From NCBI GenBank assembly GCA_030148025.1, contig JASBUG010000021.1, positions 1-64,000 on the forward strand: DNA of 64,000 nucleotides, given 5' to 3'. Each line of letters starts with the position of its first letter. Positions within the stretch are counted from its first letter, which is position 1. Shown piece after piece: positions 1 to 7,975 of this stretch. The position numbers were made by a program, and so were the translations under genes. Below the pieces are notes generated by a model. It saw only the letters and a list, made by a program, of their open reading frames with translations, searched no databases and was not told where the DNA came from. Origin of the DNA: Flavobacteriaceae bacterium. Its GTDB lineage: Bacteria; Bacteroidota; Bacteroidia; Flavobacteriales; Flavobacteriaceae.

Positions 1-1
1 C

Positions 2-496
2 AACTCTATTAGACCTACCTTAGATGTCAATGGTCTTTGGGGAGGTTATACTGGTGAAGGTGCAAAAACAGTAATTGCCAGTAAAGCCTATGCTAAAATA
101 TCAATGCGTTTAGTGCCAAATCAAGATTGGATTGAAATTACAGACCTTTTTAAAACTCATTTTGAAAATATTGCGCCAAAAGGTGTCACAGTAAAAGTAA
201 CACCTCATCATGGTGGACAAGGTTATGTTACGCCAATTGATAATATTGGTTATCAAGCAGCTGCCAAAGCTTACGAAGACAGCTTTGGAAAAACACCTAT
301 TCCACAACGAAGCGGAGGAAGTATTCCTATTGTAGCCTTGTTTGAAGAAGAATTAAAAAGTAAAACCATTTTAATGGGCTTTGGTTTAGATAGTGATGCA
401 ATTCATTCGCCTAATGAACATTATGGCTTATTCAATTATTACAAAGGCATTGAAACCATTCCGCTTTTCTATAAATACTTTACAGAATTATCATAA
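2..496 (+). CDS. M20 family metallopeptidase (dipeptidase), C-terminal part
   Basis: The open frame enters from the left edge in frame 2 with no start in the window, so about 165 C-terminal residues are seen. The visible part begins with a stretch typical of M20 dipeptidases (RPTLDVNGLWGGYTGEGAKT), followed by the small lid-domain strand (AYAKISMRLVPNQD). A conserved late segment (PQRSGGSIPIVALF) and the closing motif SPNEHYGLFNYYKGIE follow, where His/Glu positions normally help bind zinc. The family removes N-terminal residues from di- and tripeptides in the cytoplasm. A peptidase lipoprotein gene follows 25 bp downstream on the same strand, so the two may be cotranscribed. The internal ATG at 104 lies inside the conserved domain and is not the real start. 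Confidence 0.9.
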   Translation, partial: NSIRPTLDVNGLWGGYTGEGAKTVIASKAYAKISMRLVPNQDWIEITDLFKTHFENIAPKGVTVKVTPHHGGQGYVTPIDNIGYQAAAKAYEDSFGKTPIPQRSGGSIPIVALFEEELKSKTILMGFGLDSDAIHSPNEHYGLFNYYKGIETIPLFYKYFTELS

Positions 497-521
497 GAAA
501 ATAAACACTAAAACACTTATA

Positions 522-2855
522 ATGAGAATTTCCATTAAGTTTTTGCTTATTGCCCTAACTATATCTATTGTCTCAAGTTGCTCAGAAACCGAATCAAAAA
601 AACAGCTTACCGAACAGGATTATATAAATGCTACAGCATTTATGAAGCGCGACCTAAACAATTTGGTTTACAACAAAATATCGAGACCAAAATGGGATAG
701 CCATACAGTTGTTTATTCGATTAAAACGAAAAAAGGAAAAGAGTTCTTTTTAGTTGATGCTGAAACAAAACAGAAAACCTCAGCTTTTAATCACGATAAA
801 TTTGCTGAACGTTTATCTGAAGTTCTCGATGATTCATTATCTGGATACGATCTTCCTATTTATAATGTATCATTTTCAGCTAAAGAAAACACCTTATCTT
901 TTTCAGCAAGAAGAAGCAATTACACATGTAACTTTGGTGATGATTATTCAATCACTAAAACAAATGATGCTGCCTTTCCTGCAAAACGTAATGAACATGT
1001 GTCTCCTAATGGAAAACTAGCTGCATATATCGACAATTATAATCTATGGGTAAGAAACTTAGAAACTGATAGAAAAACACAATTAACTTTTGATGGTGAA
1101 AAAGATTATGGCTACGCTACTGATAATGCTGGCTGGATTAAAAGTGATCGTGCCGTTTTAAAATGGTCACCAAATTCTGATAAAATTGCTACGTTTCAAC
1201 AAGATTCAAGAGGCGTTGGCGAAATGTATTTAACGTCGACCAATGTTGGTCATCCAAGGCTTGAAGCATGGAAGCACCCATTACCTGGTGATTTAAATGT
1301 GTTTAAATTAGAACGTGTAATTATTCATTTAGGAAATTCGCCTCGTGTAGTACGCTTAAAAATGGAATCAGATTTTCAAAGAGGAACTACCACAGATCAC
1401 GTTGCAGATTGGGGCGGAACACTTTTAGATGCGCAATGGAAAAAAGATGGGTCTGAGTTTGCTTTTGTGTCGTCTTCTAGAGATCATAAAATTGCTCATC
1501 TTCAAATTGCCAATGCTAACTCTGGAGCTGTTAGATCCATTCATAAAGAAGAAGTTGCAACTTATTACGAATCTGGTGTGGACCATGAAAATTGGAAAGT
1601 GTTATTCGACTCTAATGAATTTATTTGGTTTTCAGAAAAAACGAATTGGGGACACATCTATTTATATGATTTATCTACTGGAAAATTAAAACATCAAATT
1701 ACAAAAGGTGATTGGGCTGTTCAGCAATTATTACATATTGATGAAACTAATAGAGAATTACTATTTACTGCTGGTGGAAAAGAAGAAGGAAATCCGTACC
1801 ACAAATACCTTTATAAAATAGATTTTGATGGAAATGAGCTTACTAATATTTCTCCGGATAAAGGTGCTCACTCCTTTAGTTTTTCTGACGATTACAATTA
1901 CTTTATAGACACATATTCTTCAACGGACAAACCTCATATTTCGGTTTTAAGAAATAGAAATGGAGATAACATTTTAGATCTTGAAATAGCTGATATTTCA
2001 GAATTACAAGCTAAAAACTGGCAACAACCAATTGAATTTAACGTGAAGGCCCGAGATGAAAAAACAGATCTTTATGGCATCATGTATTTACCTAGTCATT
2101 ATGATGAAACCAAAAAATATCCTGTTCTAAATTATATTTATCCTGGACCACAATCTGGAAGTGTTGGCAATTATTCATTTAGAGTAACACGAAGCGATTT
2201 TCAAGCGGTTGCCGAATTAGGTTTTGTGGTAGTAGCAGTAGATGCTATGGGAACTCCAGGTCGTTCAAAATCGTTTCATGATGCGTATTACGGAAACATG
2301 GGCGATAATGGTTTACCAGACAATATTACAACCATAAAGCAATTAGCACAACAATATAAAGGAATGGATATTGATCGTGTTGGAATTTGGGGTCATTCTG
2401 GAGGTGGTTTTGCTTCTACGAGAGCTCTTTTTGCGTATCCTGATTTTTATAAAGTGGCTGTTTCTGGAGCAGGAAACCATGATAATAGAAATTATGAAGC
2501 TGATTGGGGTGAAAAATGGCAAGGTTTATTAGTAAAAGAAACTGTTGACGGTAAACAAGAAGAGGCTACTAATTACGATAATCAAGCAAATCAGCTTTTA
2601 GCTGGAAACTTAAAAGGGAAACTACTTATTACTCATGGATCAATGGATAATAATGTACATCCGTCAAGTACTATGTTAGTTGTGGAAGCCTTAATAAAAG
2701 CCAATAAGGATTTCGATTTTATTTTGTTCCCTAATAAGAGACATGGTTACGGCGACATGACCAACTATATGACTAGAAAACGTTGGGATTATTGGGTGAA
2801 GCATTTACTAAACATGGAACCTCCTAAAGAGGTGTCATTAGAACATTACAAATAA
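522..2855 (+). CDS. S9 family dipeptidyl peptidase (DPP IV-like), lipoprotein
   Basis: A 777-residue prolyl oligopeptidase-family enzyme. I chose ATG 522 because it gives a clean lipoprotein signal (hydrophobic run, then IVSSC with Cys20); the frame stays open further 5' but only overlaps the upstream gene. An N-terminal beta-propeller (about residues 60-480, DPPIV_N type) precedes an alpha/beta hydrolase domain. The catalytic serine lies in WGHSGGG (about residue 626), the aspartate in HGSMDNN (about 709) and the histidine in RHGYGD (about 741). Family members cleave dipeptides, often Xaa-Pro, from peptide N-termini. The lipid anchor implies an envelope location. A second S9 enzyme of similar length lies at 44978-47236. 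Proline specificity is likely but not proven by sequence alone. Confidence 0.9.
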   Translation: MRISIKFLLIALTISIVSSCSETESKKQLTEQDYINATAFMKRDLNNLVYNKISRPKWDSHTVVYSIKTKKGKEFFLVDAETKQKTSAFNHDKFAERLSEVLDDSLSGYDLPIYNVSFSAKENTLSFSARRSNYTCNFGDDYSITKTNDAAFPAKRNEHVSPNGKLAAYIDNYNLWVRNLETDRKTQLTFDGEKDYGYATDNAGWIKSDRAVLKWSPNSDKIATFQQDSRGVGEMYLTSTNVGHPRLEAWKHPLPGDLNVFKLERVIIHLGNSPRVVRLKMESDFQRGTTTDHVADWGGTLLDAQWKKDGSEFAFVSSSRDHKIAHLQIANANSGAVRSIHKEEVATYYESGVDHENWKVLFDSNEFIWFSEKTNWGHIYLYDLSTGKLKHQITKGDWAVQQLLHIDETNRELLFTAGGKEEGNPYHKYLYKIDFDGNELTNISPDKGAHSFSFSDDYNYFIDTYSSTDKPHISVLRNRNGDNILDLEIADISELQAKNWQQPIEFNVKARDEKTDLYGIMYLPSHYDETKKYPVLNYIYPGPQSGSVGNYSFRVTRSDFQAVAELGFVVVAVDAMGTPGRSKSFHDAYYGNMGDNGLPDNITTIKQLAQQYKGMDIDRVGIWGHSGGGFASTRALFAYPDFYKVAVSGAGNHDNRNYEADWGEKWQGLLVKETVDGKQEEATNYDNQANQLLAGNLKGKLLITHGSMDNNVHPSSTMLVVEALIKANKDFDFILFPNKRHGYGDMTNYMTRKRWDYWVKHLLNMEPPKEVSLEHYK

Positions 2856-2884
2856 CAACCTAAGCTCTATTAGCACTAACACCT

Positions 2885-3751
2885 ATGAAAAATCAACACC
2901 TCGTTAGATTAATAGAGCTTAGTCTTGCTACGCTATTTATTAGTACCTCTGGTGCTTTAGGAAAGTATATTGATATGCCAACTCCTGTAGTAATCTGGTG
3001 GCGTTGTGCATTGGCACTAGTATTTTTATTTGTTTTCTCTAAACTAGCCCGAATAAACTTAGCTCCAAGGTCAAAAAAAGATTTACCTACCATTATTTTA
3101 AGCGCTCTTTTTCTTGGTGCTCATTGGATCACTTATTTTTATTCTTTGAAGTTATCTAATGTTGCTATAGGTATGTTATCACTCTATACGTTTCCGGTAA
3201 TAACAGCATTGTTAGAGCCTTTTTTCACTAAAACAAAACTAGAAATAACGCATATTTTTTTAAGCATTCTAATTATAATAGGGATCTATTTATTATCGCC
3301 AGATTTTAACATTGAAAACTCAGATGTAAAAGGAGTATTGTTAGGAATATTATCTGCTCTTTGTTATGCTTTAAGAATATTGATTTTAAAAGATCACGCT
3401 AAAGAATATCACGGAACTACATTAATGATCTATCAACTCATTGTATTGAGTATTGTTCTAATTCCTGCTATGTTCTTAATGGATACCTCTAATATTACGA
3501 CTCAATATCCTTATGTGATATTATTAGCACTACTTACAACAGCTATTGGACATTCGTTATTTGTACATAGCTTAAAATATTTCTCAGCAAGTTCAGCAAG
3601 TATTATTAGTAGTTTGCTTCCTATTTACGGAATTATTATTGCTTTCTTTTTTTTAGGTGAAGTCCCTAAGTTAAATACAATAATTGGTGGGAGCTTAATT
3701 ATGCTAACTGTAATTATTGAAAGTATTAGAACAAGAAAAAAGCTTAAATAA
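2885..3751 (+). CDS. EamA/DMT family transporter
   Basis: A 288-residue integral membrane protein with about ten hydrophobic helices in two halves, the usual EamA (drug/metabolite transporter) plan. The first half starts with the typical LATLFISTSGALGKYI, and the second half contains KGVLLGILSALCYALRILI. Family members export or import small metabolites, often amino acids, but the substrate cannot be read from sequence. It starts 29 bp after the S9 peptidase gene on the same strand, so cotranscription is plausible. It abuts the convergent M28 peptidase gene with no spacer. Confidence 0.88.
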   Translation: MKNQHLVRLIELSLATLFISTSGALGKYIDMPTPVVIWWRCALALVFLFVFSKLARINLAPRSKKDLPTIILSALFLGAHWITYFYSLKLSNVAIGMLSLYTFPVITALLEPFFTKTKLEITHIFLSILIIIGIYLLSPDFNIENSDVKGVLLGILSALCYALRILILKDHAKEYHGTTLMIYQLIVLSIVLIPAMFLMDTSNITTQYPYVILLALLTTAIGHSLFVHSLKYFSASSASIISSLLPIYGIIIAFFFLGEVPKLNTIIGGSLIMLTVIIESIRTRKKLK

Positions 3752-5113
3752 TTATTCTTTCACAATTTTAAATGAAATCGTTTCCTCTTCAGCTTTTAAA
3801 TTCACAAAATAAATCCCGTTTGAAAAATTTGAAAAAGGCACCTCATTTAGTGTTTTATCCAAGTTGGTTCTTAAAAGTGTTTTTCCTTCAATATTCACAA
3901 GTGTCATACGAGCTGTAAGTCCAACAGGCAATTCAACACGCAAAACAGAATTCACCGGATTAGGATAAACTTTTACTGTTTTTTTGTTTAAAACTTTATT
4001 TGATAAGGTATTAAAATTTACACACTCACTTATTTCAACACAAGAACCAGATGTTATTTGAACCGCATAGTTTCCATTTGAGGAAGGGATAAAAGATTGA
4101 TTGGTTTCTGAAGGAATAGGCGTGTTATCATTATTACAATCTAACCATTGATAACTCGCTCCTGCTTGACTAGCCGTTAATGTAGTAGCTGTCATATTCA
4201 CCGAATTGTCAACCGCAAGCAATCCTCCATTTGTTGCCATAAAGGCCAAGGTAAGTCTTGTAATATCAGCAAAATAATCCATATCCAGATCTGCAACCCT
4301 ATCGTTTGCAGTATGGTAATTTGGAGTTTGATCATTATTAGACCATGACTCACCTACAAAAATAGCAGGAAACCCATTGCTCCAAAACCAAAAATGATCG
4401 GAAGCTGGCGATCCAGGAATAACAACATTAGCATTTAAGTTTAATCCAGAAGAAGATAACACACTTAAAAACTGATCTTTTAACGCTATCGAACTAGTTA
4501 AATTAATAACATCAATATCAAAATCGTTATCGCCATCACCATCATAGGCCATCATATCTAAATTCAATACACCTAAAATATTATCGCCATTAGCCTTTGC
4601 AGCATCAGCGTAAAATTTTGATCCTAATAAATTATCTTCCTCTTCATCCCATAAGGCATAAATAATAGTATTATCAAAACATTGAGTCGATAAAATTCTG
4701 GCTACCTCCAAAACAGCTGTGGTTCCACTTGCATTATCATCTGCACAATAATCGTCAACACTATCGTAATGGGCACAAATAATATAAATATTATTGGGAT
4801 TTGTTTTCCCTAATTGTGTAGCAATAATATTTCTACCATTAGCACTATAGTTTTGATCGTTTATAGTAATATTATCTAAAGCCGAAAACTTTTGCACCAA
4901 ATAATCTGCCGCAATATCATTGGCATGACTCTCTCTATTTAAAATGGTTACAGGATTACCATTGACTATGGTTTGATCTTCACCCGAAAACTCTCGAATT
5001 ACTTTTACCAAAGTATCTTGACTTACCAAATTAACCAAGTCGGTTATAGATTGACCAAAGGTTAAAAAAGGAAAACATAAACAAAACACTAAAACTGAAG
5101 TAGGCTTATTCAT
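3752..5113 (-). CDS. M28 family metallopeptidase with type IX secretion sorting domain
   Basis: A 453-residue exported zinc aminopeptidase. It has a Sec signal peptide (about residues 1-21, ending LTFGQS). The M28 zinc ligands appear in order: AHYDS (His115), ADDNASG (Asp126), a DEEED segment (Glu157/158), LDMMAYD (Asp186) and PNYHTANDR (His, near 277). After the catalytic domain comes an Ig-like stretch. A roughly 75-residue C-terminal type A sorting domain follows, with KVYPNPV and a final GIYFVNL...FKIVKE. This predicts outer-membrane translocation by the type IX system and release or surface attachment. It would degrade external peptides. It is transcribed divergently from the blaI-like gene, with a candidate -7 box at 5139-5146. 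Confidence 0.92.
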   Translation of the reverse strand: MNKPTSVLVFCLCFPFLTFGQSITDLVNLVSQDTLVKVIREFSGEDQTIVNGNPVTILNRESHANDIAADYLVQKFSALDNITINDQNYSANGRNIIATQLGKTNPNNIYIICAHYDSVDDYCADDNASGTTAVLEVARILSTQCFDNTIIYALWDEEEDNLLGSKFYADAAKANGDNILGVLNLDMMAYDGDGDNDFDIDVINLTSSIALKDQFLSVLSSSGLNLNANVVIPGSPASDHFWFWSNGFPAIFVGESWSNNDQTPNYHTANDRVADLDMDYFADITRLTLAFMATNGGLLAVDNSVNMTATTLTASQAGASYQWLDCNNDNTPIPSETNQSFIPSSNGNYAVQITSGSCVEISECVNFNTLSNKVLNKKTVKVYPNPVNSVLRVELPVGLTARMTLVNIEGKTLLRTNLDKTLNEVPFSNFSNGIYFVNLKAEEETISFKIVKE

Positions 5114-5138
5114 TATTAATAATGCATTGATTTGTTAT

Positions 5139-5146
5139 CAAAGATA
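5139..5146 (-). promoter_or_regulatory. Candidate -7 box of the M28 peptidase gene
   Basis: Read on the minus strand this is TATCTTTG, an exact match to the Bacteroidota -7 consensus TAnnTTTG, 25 bp before the start codon. No good TTG -33 element lies at the expected distance; the 5160-5189 hairpin occupies that place. Confidence 0.5.
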
Positions 5147-5159
5147 CATATTTAACAGA

Positions 5160-5189
5160 AAAGGTTCGTTTAGGGTAAAACGAACCTTT
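5160..5189. other. Perfect 12-bp inverted repeat upstream of the M28 gene
   Basis: AAAGGTTCGTTT and AAACGAACCTTT flank a 6-nt loop (AGGGTA). It resembles a rho-independent terminator because short T runs follow on either strand, but no gene on either strand ends here. It may instead be an operator, or the end of an unannotated small transcript. Confidence 0.5.
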
Positions 5190-5321
5190 CTTAAATCAAA
5201 CATTAAAATCAACAAATTAAGTCATTGAAAACATTGTTTTATACGTTATTATATAAATAGATATTTTTTCTAACCATTTGTTTAATCTTATGTAAAATTA
5301 CTCATAACAACTTATAATGCT

Positions 5322-5337
5322 TGTAACTTGAGTTACA
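5322..5337. promoter_or_regulatory. 16-bp palindrome, possible operator
   Basis: TGTAACT and AGTTACA are perfect 7-bp arms around a TG centre. The geometry (two arms, 2-bp spacer) equals that of the BlaI-type operator 80 bp downstream, but the arm sequence differs. It could bind a dimeric regulator acting on either divergent gene. Confidence 0.35.
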
Positions 5338-5396
5338 TACAGGTTCAAAAAATTAATCCTATTAGGTTAAAATTTACTAAAAATTTGAACGGAAAT

Positions 5397-5426
5397 TTGT
5401 TTTATCAATTTTTTACTCTACATTTG
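5397..5426 (+). promoter_or_regulatory. Promoter of the blaI/M56 operon
   Basis: TTG at 5397-5399, a 19-bp spacer, and TACATTTG at 5419-5426 fit the flavobacterial consensus TTG-N17-23-TAnnTTTG. Predicted initiation is near 5432, about 20 nt before the start codon. The -7 box is inside the first operator dyad. Confidence 0.7.
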
Positions 5427-5452
5427 TAGAGTTAATTCTAATATTGTAGAGT
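5415..5452 (+). promoter_or_regulatory. Tandem BlaI-type operator
   Basis: ACTCTACA-TT-TGTAGAGT (5415-5432) is a perfect 8-bp-arm dyad of the TACA/TGTA kind bound by BlaI/MecI repressors. A second site at 5435-5452 repeats the half TGTAGAGT exactly 20 bp further on, with a degenerate left half. Both lie between the promoter -7 box and the start codon of the repressor, implying autorepression. Confidence 0.7.
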
Positions 5453-5453
5453 A

Positions 5454-5819
5454 ATGCAGTTATCAAAAACCGAAGAGCAATTAATGCAACATCTCTGGAA
5501 ACTAGAGAAAGCTTTTATGAAAGATATTTTGGAAGCGTATCCAGAGCCAAAACCAGCAACAACAACTATAGCAACGTTGTTAAAGCGTATGGCTGGAAAA
5601 GGTTATGTAGCTTACAAACTCTATGGTAAATCTCGTGAGTATTATCCCTTAGTAAAAAAGAAAGATTATTTCTCTAAACATGTAAATGGGTTAATTAAGA
5701 ATTTCTTTAATGATAGCGCATCTCAATTTGCTTCTTTCTTTACAAAGGAAACCAATTTAAGCAAAGAAGAGCTAGAAGCTCTAAAAACTTTAATAGATAA
5801 CGAACTTAAAAAGAAATAA
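5454..5819 (+). CDS. BlaI/MecI/CopY family transcriptional repressor
   Basis: A 121-residue winged-helix repressor of normal family length. The N-terminal helices (LSKTEEQLMQHLWKLEKAF) are followed by the recognition-helix region TTTIATLLKRMAGKGYVAYK and the wing. The C-terminal part (about 75-121) would be the dimerisation region and protease target. It starts 2 bp after the second operator half-site and ends 1 bp before the M56 gene, the standard paired arrangement in which the membrane peptidase relieves repression. The signal sensed here is unknown and no beta-lactamase gene is nearby. In flavobacteria such pairs often control envelope or stress functions, which is inference. Confidence 0.92.
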   Translation: MQLSKTEEQLMQHLWKLEKAFMKDILEAYPEPKPATTTIATLLKRMAGKGYVAYKLYGKSREYYPLVKKKDYFSKHVNGLIKNFFNDSASQFASFFTKETNLSKEELEALKTLIDNELKKK

Positions 5820-5820
5820 C

Positions 5821-7872
5821 ATGTTAGTATATATTATAAAATTTAGTATGTGTTTAGTTCTTTTCTTGGCGGTTTACAAAATACTGCTTGAGAAAGAGAA
5901 CATGCATGTGTTTAAGCGGTTCTATTTATTAGTGGCCTTAATGGTATCTGCACTTTTTCCATTAATAACATTTACGCAATATGTAGAAGTTGAAAGTACT
6001 TCAAATGTTGTAATTCAAAATGTCATAGCTAACACATCACCTGAAATAAGTGAAGGATTTATGACTTACCTGCCGACTATTTTATGGTCCGTATATATTA
6101 CAGGAGTATTGGTATTCACTATACGTTTCATAAGTAACTTATCTCAACTAAATAAACGTATTAAAAATAACCCAAAGCAGCGTGTAAATAGTTTTACTAA
6201 TGTCCTTTTAAAAGACACGGTAGCACCTCATTCTTTCTTTAGTTTTATCTTCTTTAATAAAGCAAAGTATGATGCTCAAGAAATACCACAAGAAGTGTTT
6301 TGGCACGAGCAAACGCACGCTAAACAAAAACATAGTATTGATGTCCTTCTAATAGAAATATTTCAAGTAATATTTTGGTTCAATCCATTAATCTATGCCA
6401 CTAAACATGTTATAAAATTGAACCATGAATTCTTAGCAGACCAAGGCGTTTTAAATAAAGGTATTAATACAACAAATTATCAAGAAACCATATTAGCATT
6501 CTCATCAAATGCACCACAATCACAATTGGCTAGTGCCATAAATTATTCATTAATCAAAAAACGATTTACAGTTATGAAAACTAAAACATCAAAACAAAAA
6601 ACCTGGCTAAAAAGTTTGGTTTTATTACCCTTACTCGCAATTAGTCTATACAGCTTTAGCGATACTATTATTGTAGAACGCGACATCTACACTGAAACTC
6701 TAAATTTACAAGAAGGTGCTACAAAAAAGCAAATAGCCGAATACAACAAACTAGCAAAAAAGTTTAGTGCTATTGAAGGTTCTAAAAATATAACTATAAG
6801 AAAAAAAGATGTAGATCGTATAGAATATTTATATAGCTTAATGACCAATGCGCAAAAGGAGAGTGCTGAGCCATTTCCAAATATTCCACCGCCTCCAGCT
6901 CCAGTAGCAATTCAAGTTATACCACCACCGCCACCACCAATACCTGCAGATGCTACCCCTGCTCAAAAGAAAAAATATAAAGCGGCTATTAAAAATTATG
7001 AAGAAAAGAAAGTTAAGCTAAAGGTTGAACGATTACCGCCACCACCACCGCCTATTCCTGCTAATGCTACTGAGGCACAAAAGAAAAAATACAATCAAGT
7101 ACTTAGGCAATATGAAGAAAAGAAAGCTAGAGCAGCTGCAAGAGCTCTTAAAGCAAAACCTATGAGTATTAGAGTAATTAATGCCAAAGAAAAAGCAAAA
7201 TTAAAAGCAGAAAGAAAGGTCTTAAAAGAAAAAGCTGCGAAGCTAAAAAACAAGGAACGTGAATTAGTTAGAGTTCAAGAACTAAAAGAAGTGGAACAAA
7301 AAAGACTATATGCTGATAAAAAAGCTTACCGAGAAAATAGAGCTGCAAAAAATAAAAACCAAAAAAAATATTCCAAAGAAGAAATTTCTAAAAGTCAAGA
7401 AAGAGAAAGAAAAAGAGAAATTGAAGCAAGAAAATCAGCTATTGAAACTGCTAAGAAAAAAATTAAAGCCGAAAAGAAAAAACTTGAAAAAGCTAAAAAG
7501 AAGCAAGAAAAAGAAAAAGACTATGAACTTGAAGAAGTAGAAGAATTAGAGATTGAGGAAGTTGAAGAGGCCTATGAAGAAGTTGAAATTCGTGAAGTTT
7601 CTGGAGAAATTGAAGAACTTCCTAAAAGTACTGAAGAAATAGAAATAGAAGAAATTACAGAAGTCCCTCCGCCGCCAAAATCACCTCTTGATCATGTTAT
7701 AGATATGGCAAAAAAAGATGCAACATTTTATTTTGAAAATAAAAAGATCTCTTCAGACAAAGCGATTGAACTCTTAAAATCTAATGGTAGTCTAAATATT
7801 ATGACAAATCATTCAAGCGGTTCAGATTATATAGTTAAAATCTCATCCAAACCTATAGTAATAGAAGACTAA
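5821..7872 (+). CDS. M56 family (BlaR1-like) membrane metallopeptidase with proline-rich/coiled-coil tail
   Basis: A 683-residue sensor peptidase. Hydrophobic helices near residues 1-20, 33-52 and 78-102 precede the zinc motif HEQTH (from His162). The family segment IFQVIFWFNPLIYATKHVIKL follows, and another membrane helix lies near 264-282. In place of the penicillin-binding sensor domain of BlaR1 there is a long charged tail. It holds two 30-residue units starting PPPPPPIPA and spaced 38 residues apart, then about 150 residues rich in Lys/Glu/Ala that should form coiled coil. An acidic stretch follows, then a short globular end (about 620-683). By topology the tail should be periplasmic. 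It follows the repressor by 1 bp and presumably inactivates it on signal. Confidence 0.9.
   Translation: MLVYIIKFSMCLVLFLAVYKILLEKENMHVFKRFYLLVALMVSALFPLITFTQYVEVESTSNVVIQNVIANTSPEISEGFMTYLPTILWSVYITGVLVFTIRFISNLSQLNKRIKNNPKQRVNSFTNVLLKDTVAPHSFFSFIFFNKAKYDAQEIPQEVFWHEQTHAKQKHSIDVLLIEIFQVIFWFNPLIYATKHVIKLNHEFLADQGVLNKGINTTNYQETILAFSSNAPQSQLASAINYSLIKKRFTVMKTKTSKQKTWLKSLVLLPLLAISLYSFSDTIIVERDIYTETLNLQEGATKKQIAEYNKLAKKFSAIEGSKNITIRKKDVDRIEYLYSLMTNAQKESAEPFPNIPPPPAPVAIQVIPPPPPPIPADATPAQKKKYKAAIKNYEEKKVKLKVERLPPPPPPIPANATEAQKKKYNQVLRQYEEKKARAAARALKAKPMSIRVINAKEKAKLKAERKVLKEKAAKLKNKERELVRVQELKEVEQKRLYADKKAYRENRAAKNKNQKKYSKEEISKSQERERKREIEARKSAIETAKKKIKAEKKKLEKAKKKQEKEKDYELEEVEELEIEEVEEAYEEVEIREVSGEIEELPKSTEEIEIEEITEVPPPPKSPLDHVIDMAKKDATFYFENKKISSDKAIELLKSNGSLNIMTNHSSGSDYIVKISSKPIVIED
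6922..7125 (+). repeat. Two tandem proline-rich coding repeats
   Basis: Units at 6922-7011 and 7036-7125 (period 114 bp) each encode six prolines, then IPA-N/D-AT-x-AQKKKY and end in YEEKK. Only about eight of 30 residues differ between them, pointing to a fairly recent in-frame duplication inside the M56 gene. Confidence 0.8.
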
Positions 7873-7894
7873 CAAACACTAAATATTTCTTAAG

Positions 7895-7918
7895 AGCCTC
7901 GTTTTTCGAGGCTTTTTT
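7895..7918 (+). terminator. Rho-independent terminator after the M56 gene
   Basis: AGCCTCG-TTTTT-CGAGGCT followed by a T run, 22 bp after the stop codon, ends the blaI/M56 operon. Confidence 0.88.
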
Positions 7919-7975
7919 GTAACAATTACCTAAAAATTGCGTTCTAATAGACAATCAATCAAAACCTTCAAGATT

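Larger units (their letters stand above)
5114..5453. other. 340-bp divergent intergenic region
   Basis: No convincing gene is present. From left to right it holds a -7-like box for the M28 gene, a 12-bp-stem hairpin (5160-5189), an AT-rich stretch, a 16-bp palindrome (5322-5337), and the promoter plus operator of the blaI-like gene (5397-5452). No tRNA or small-RNA signature was recognised. Confidence 0.7.

Noticed and set aside
393-521. Open frame continuing 5' of the S9 peptidase start
   Set aside because: It overlaps the M20 gene and would bury the clear lipoprotein signal that starts at ATG 522.
6922-7125. CRISPR or intergenic repeat reading of the proline-rich units
   Set aside because: Only two copies, in frame within a gene, with no spacer pattern.
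7310-7540. Lysine-rich open frame inside the M56 gene
   Set aside because: It is a shifted reading of the coiled-coil coding region and has no domain or promoter of its own.
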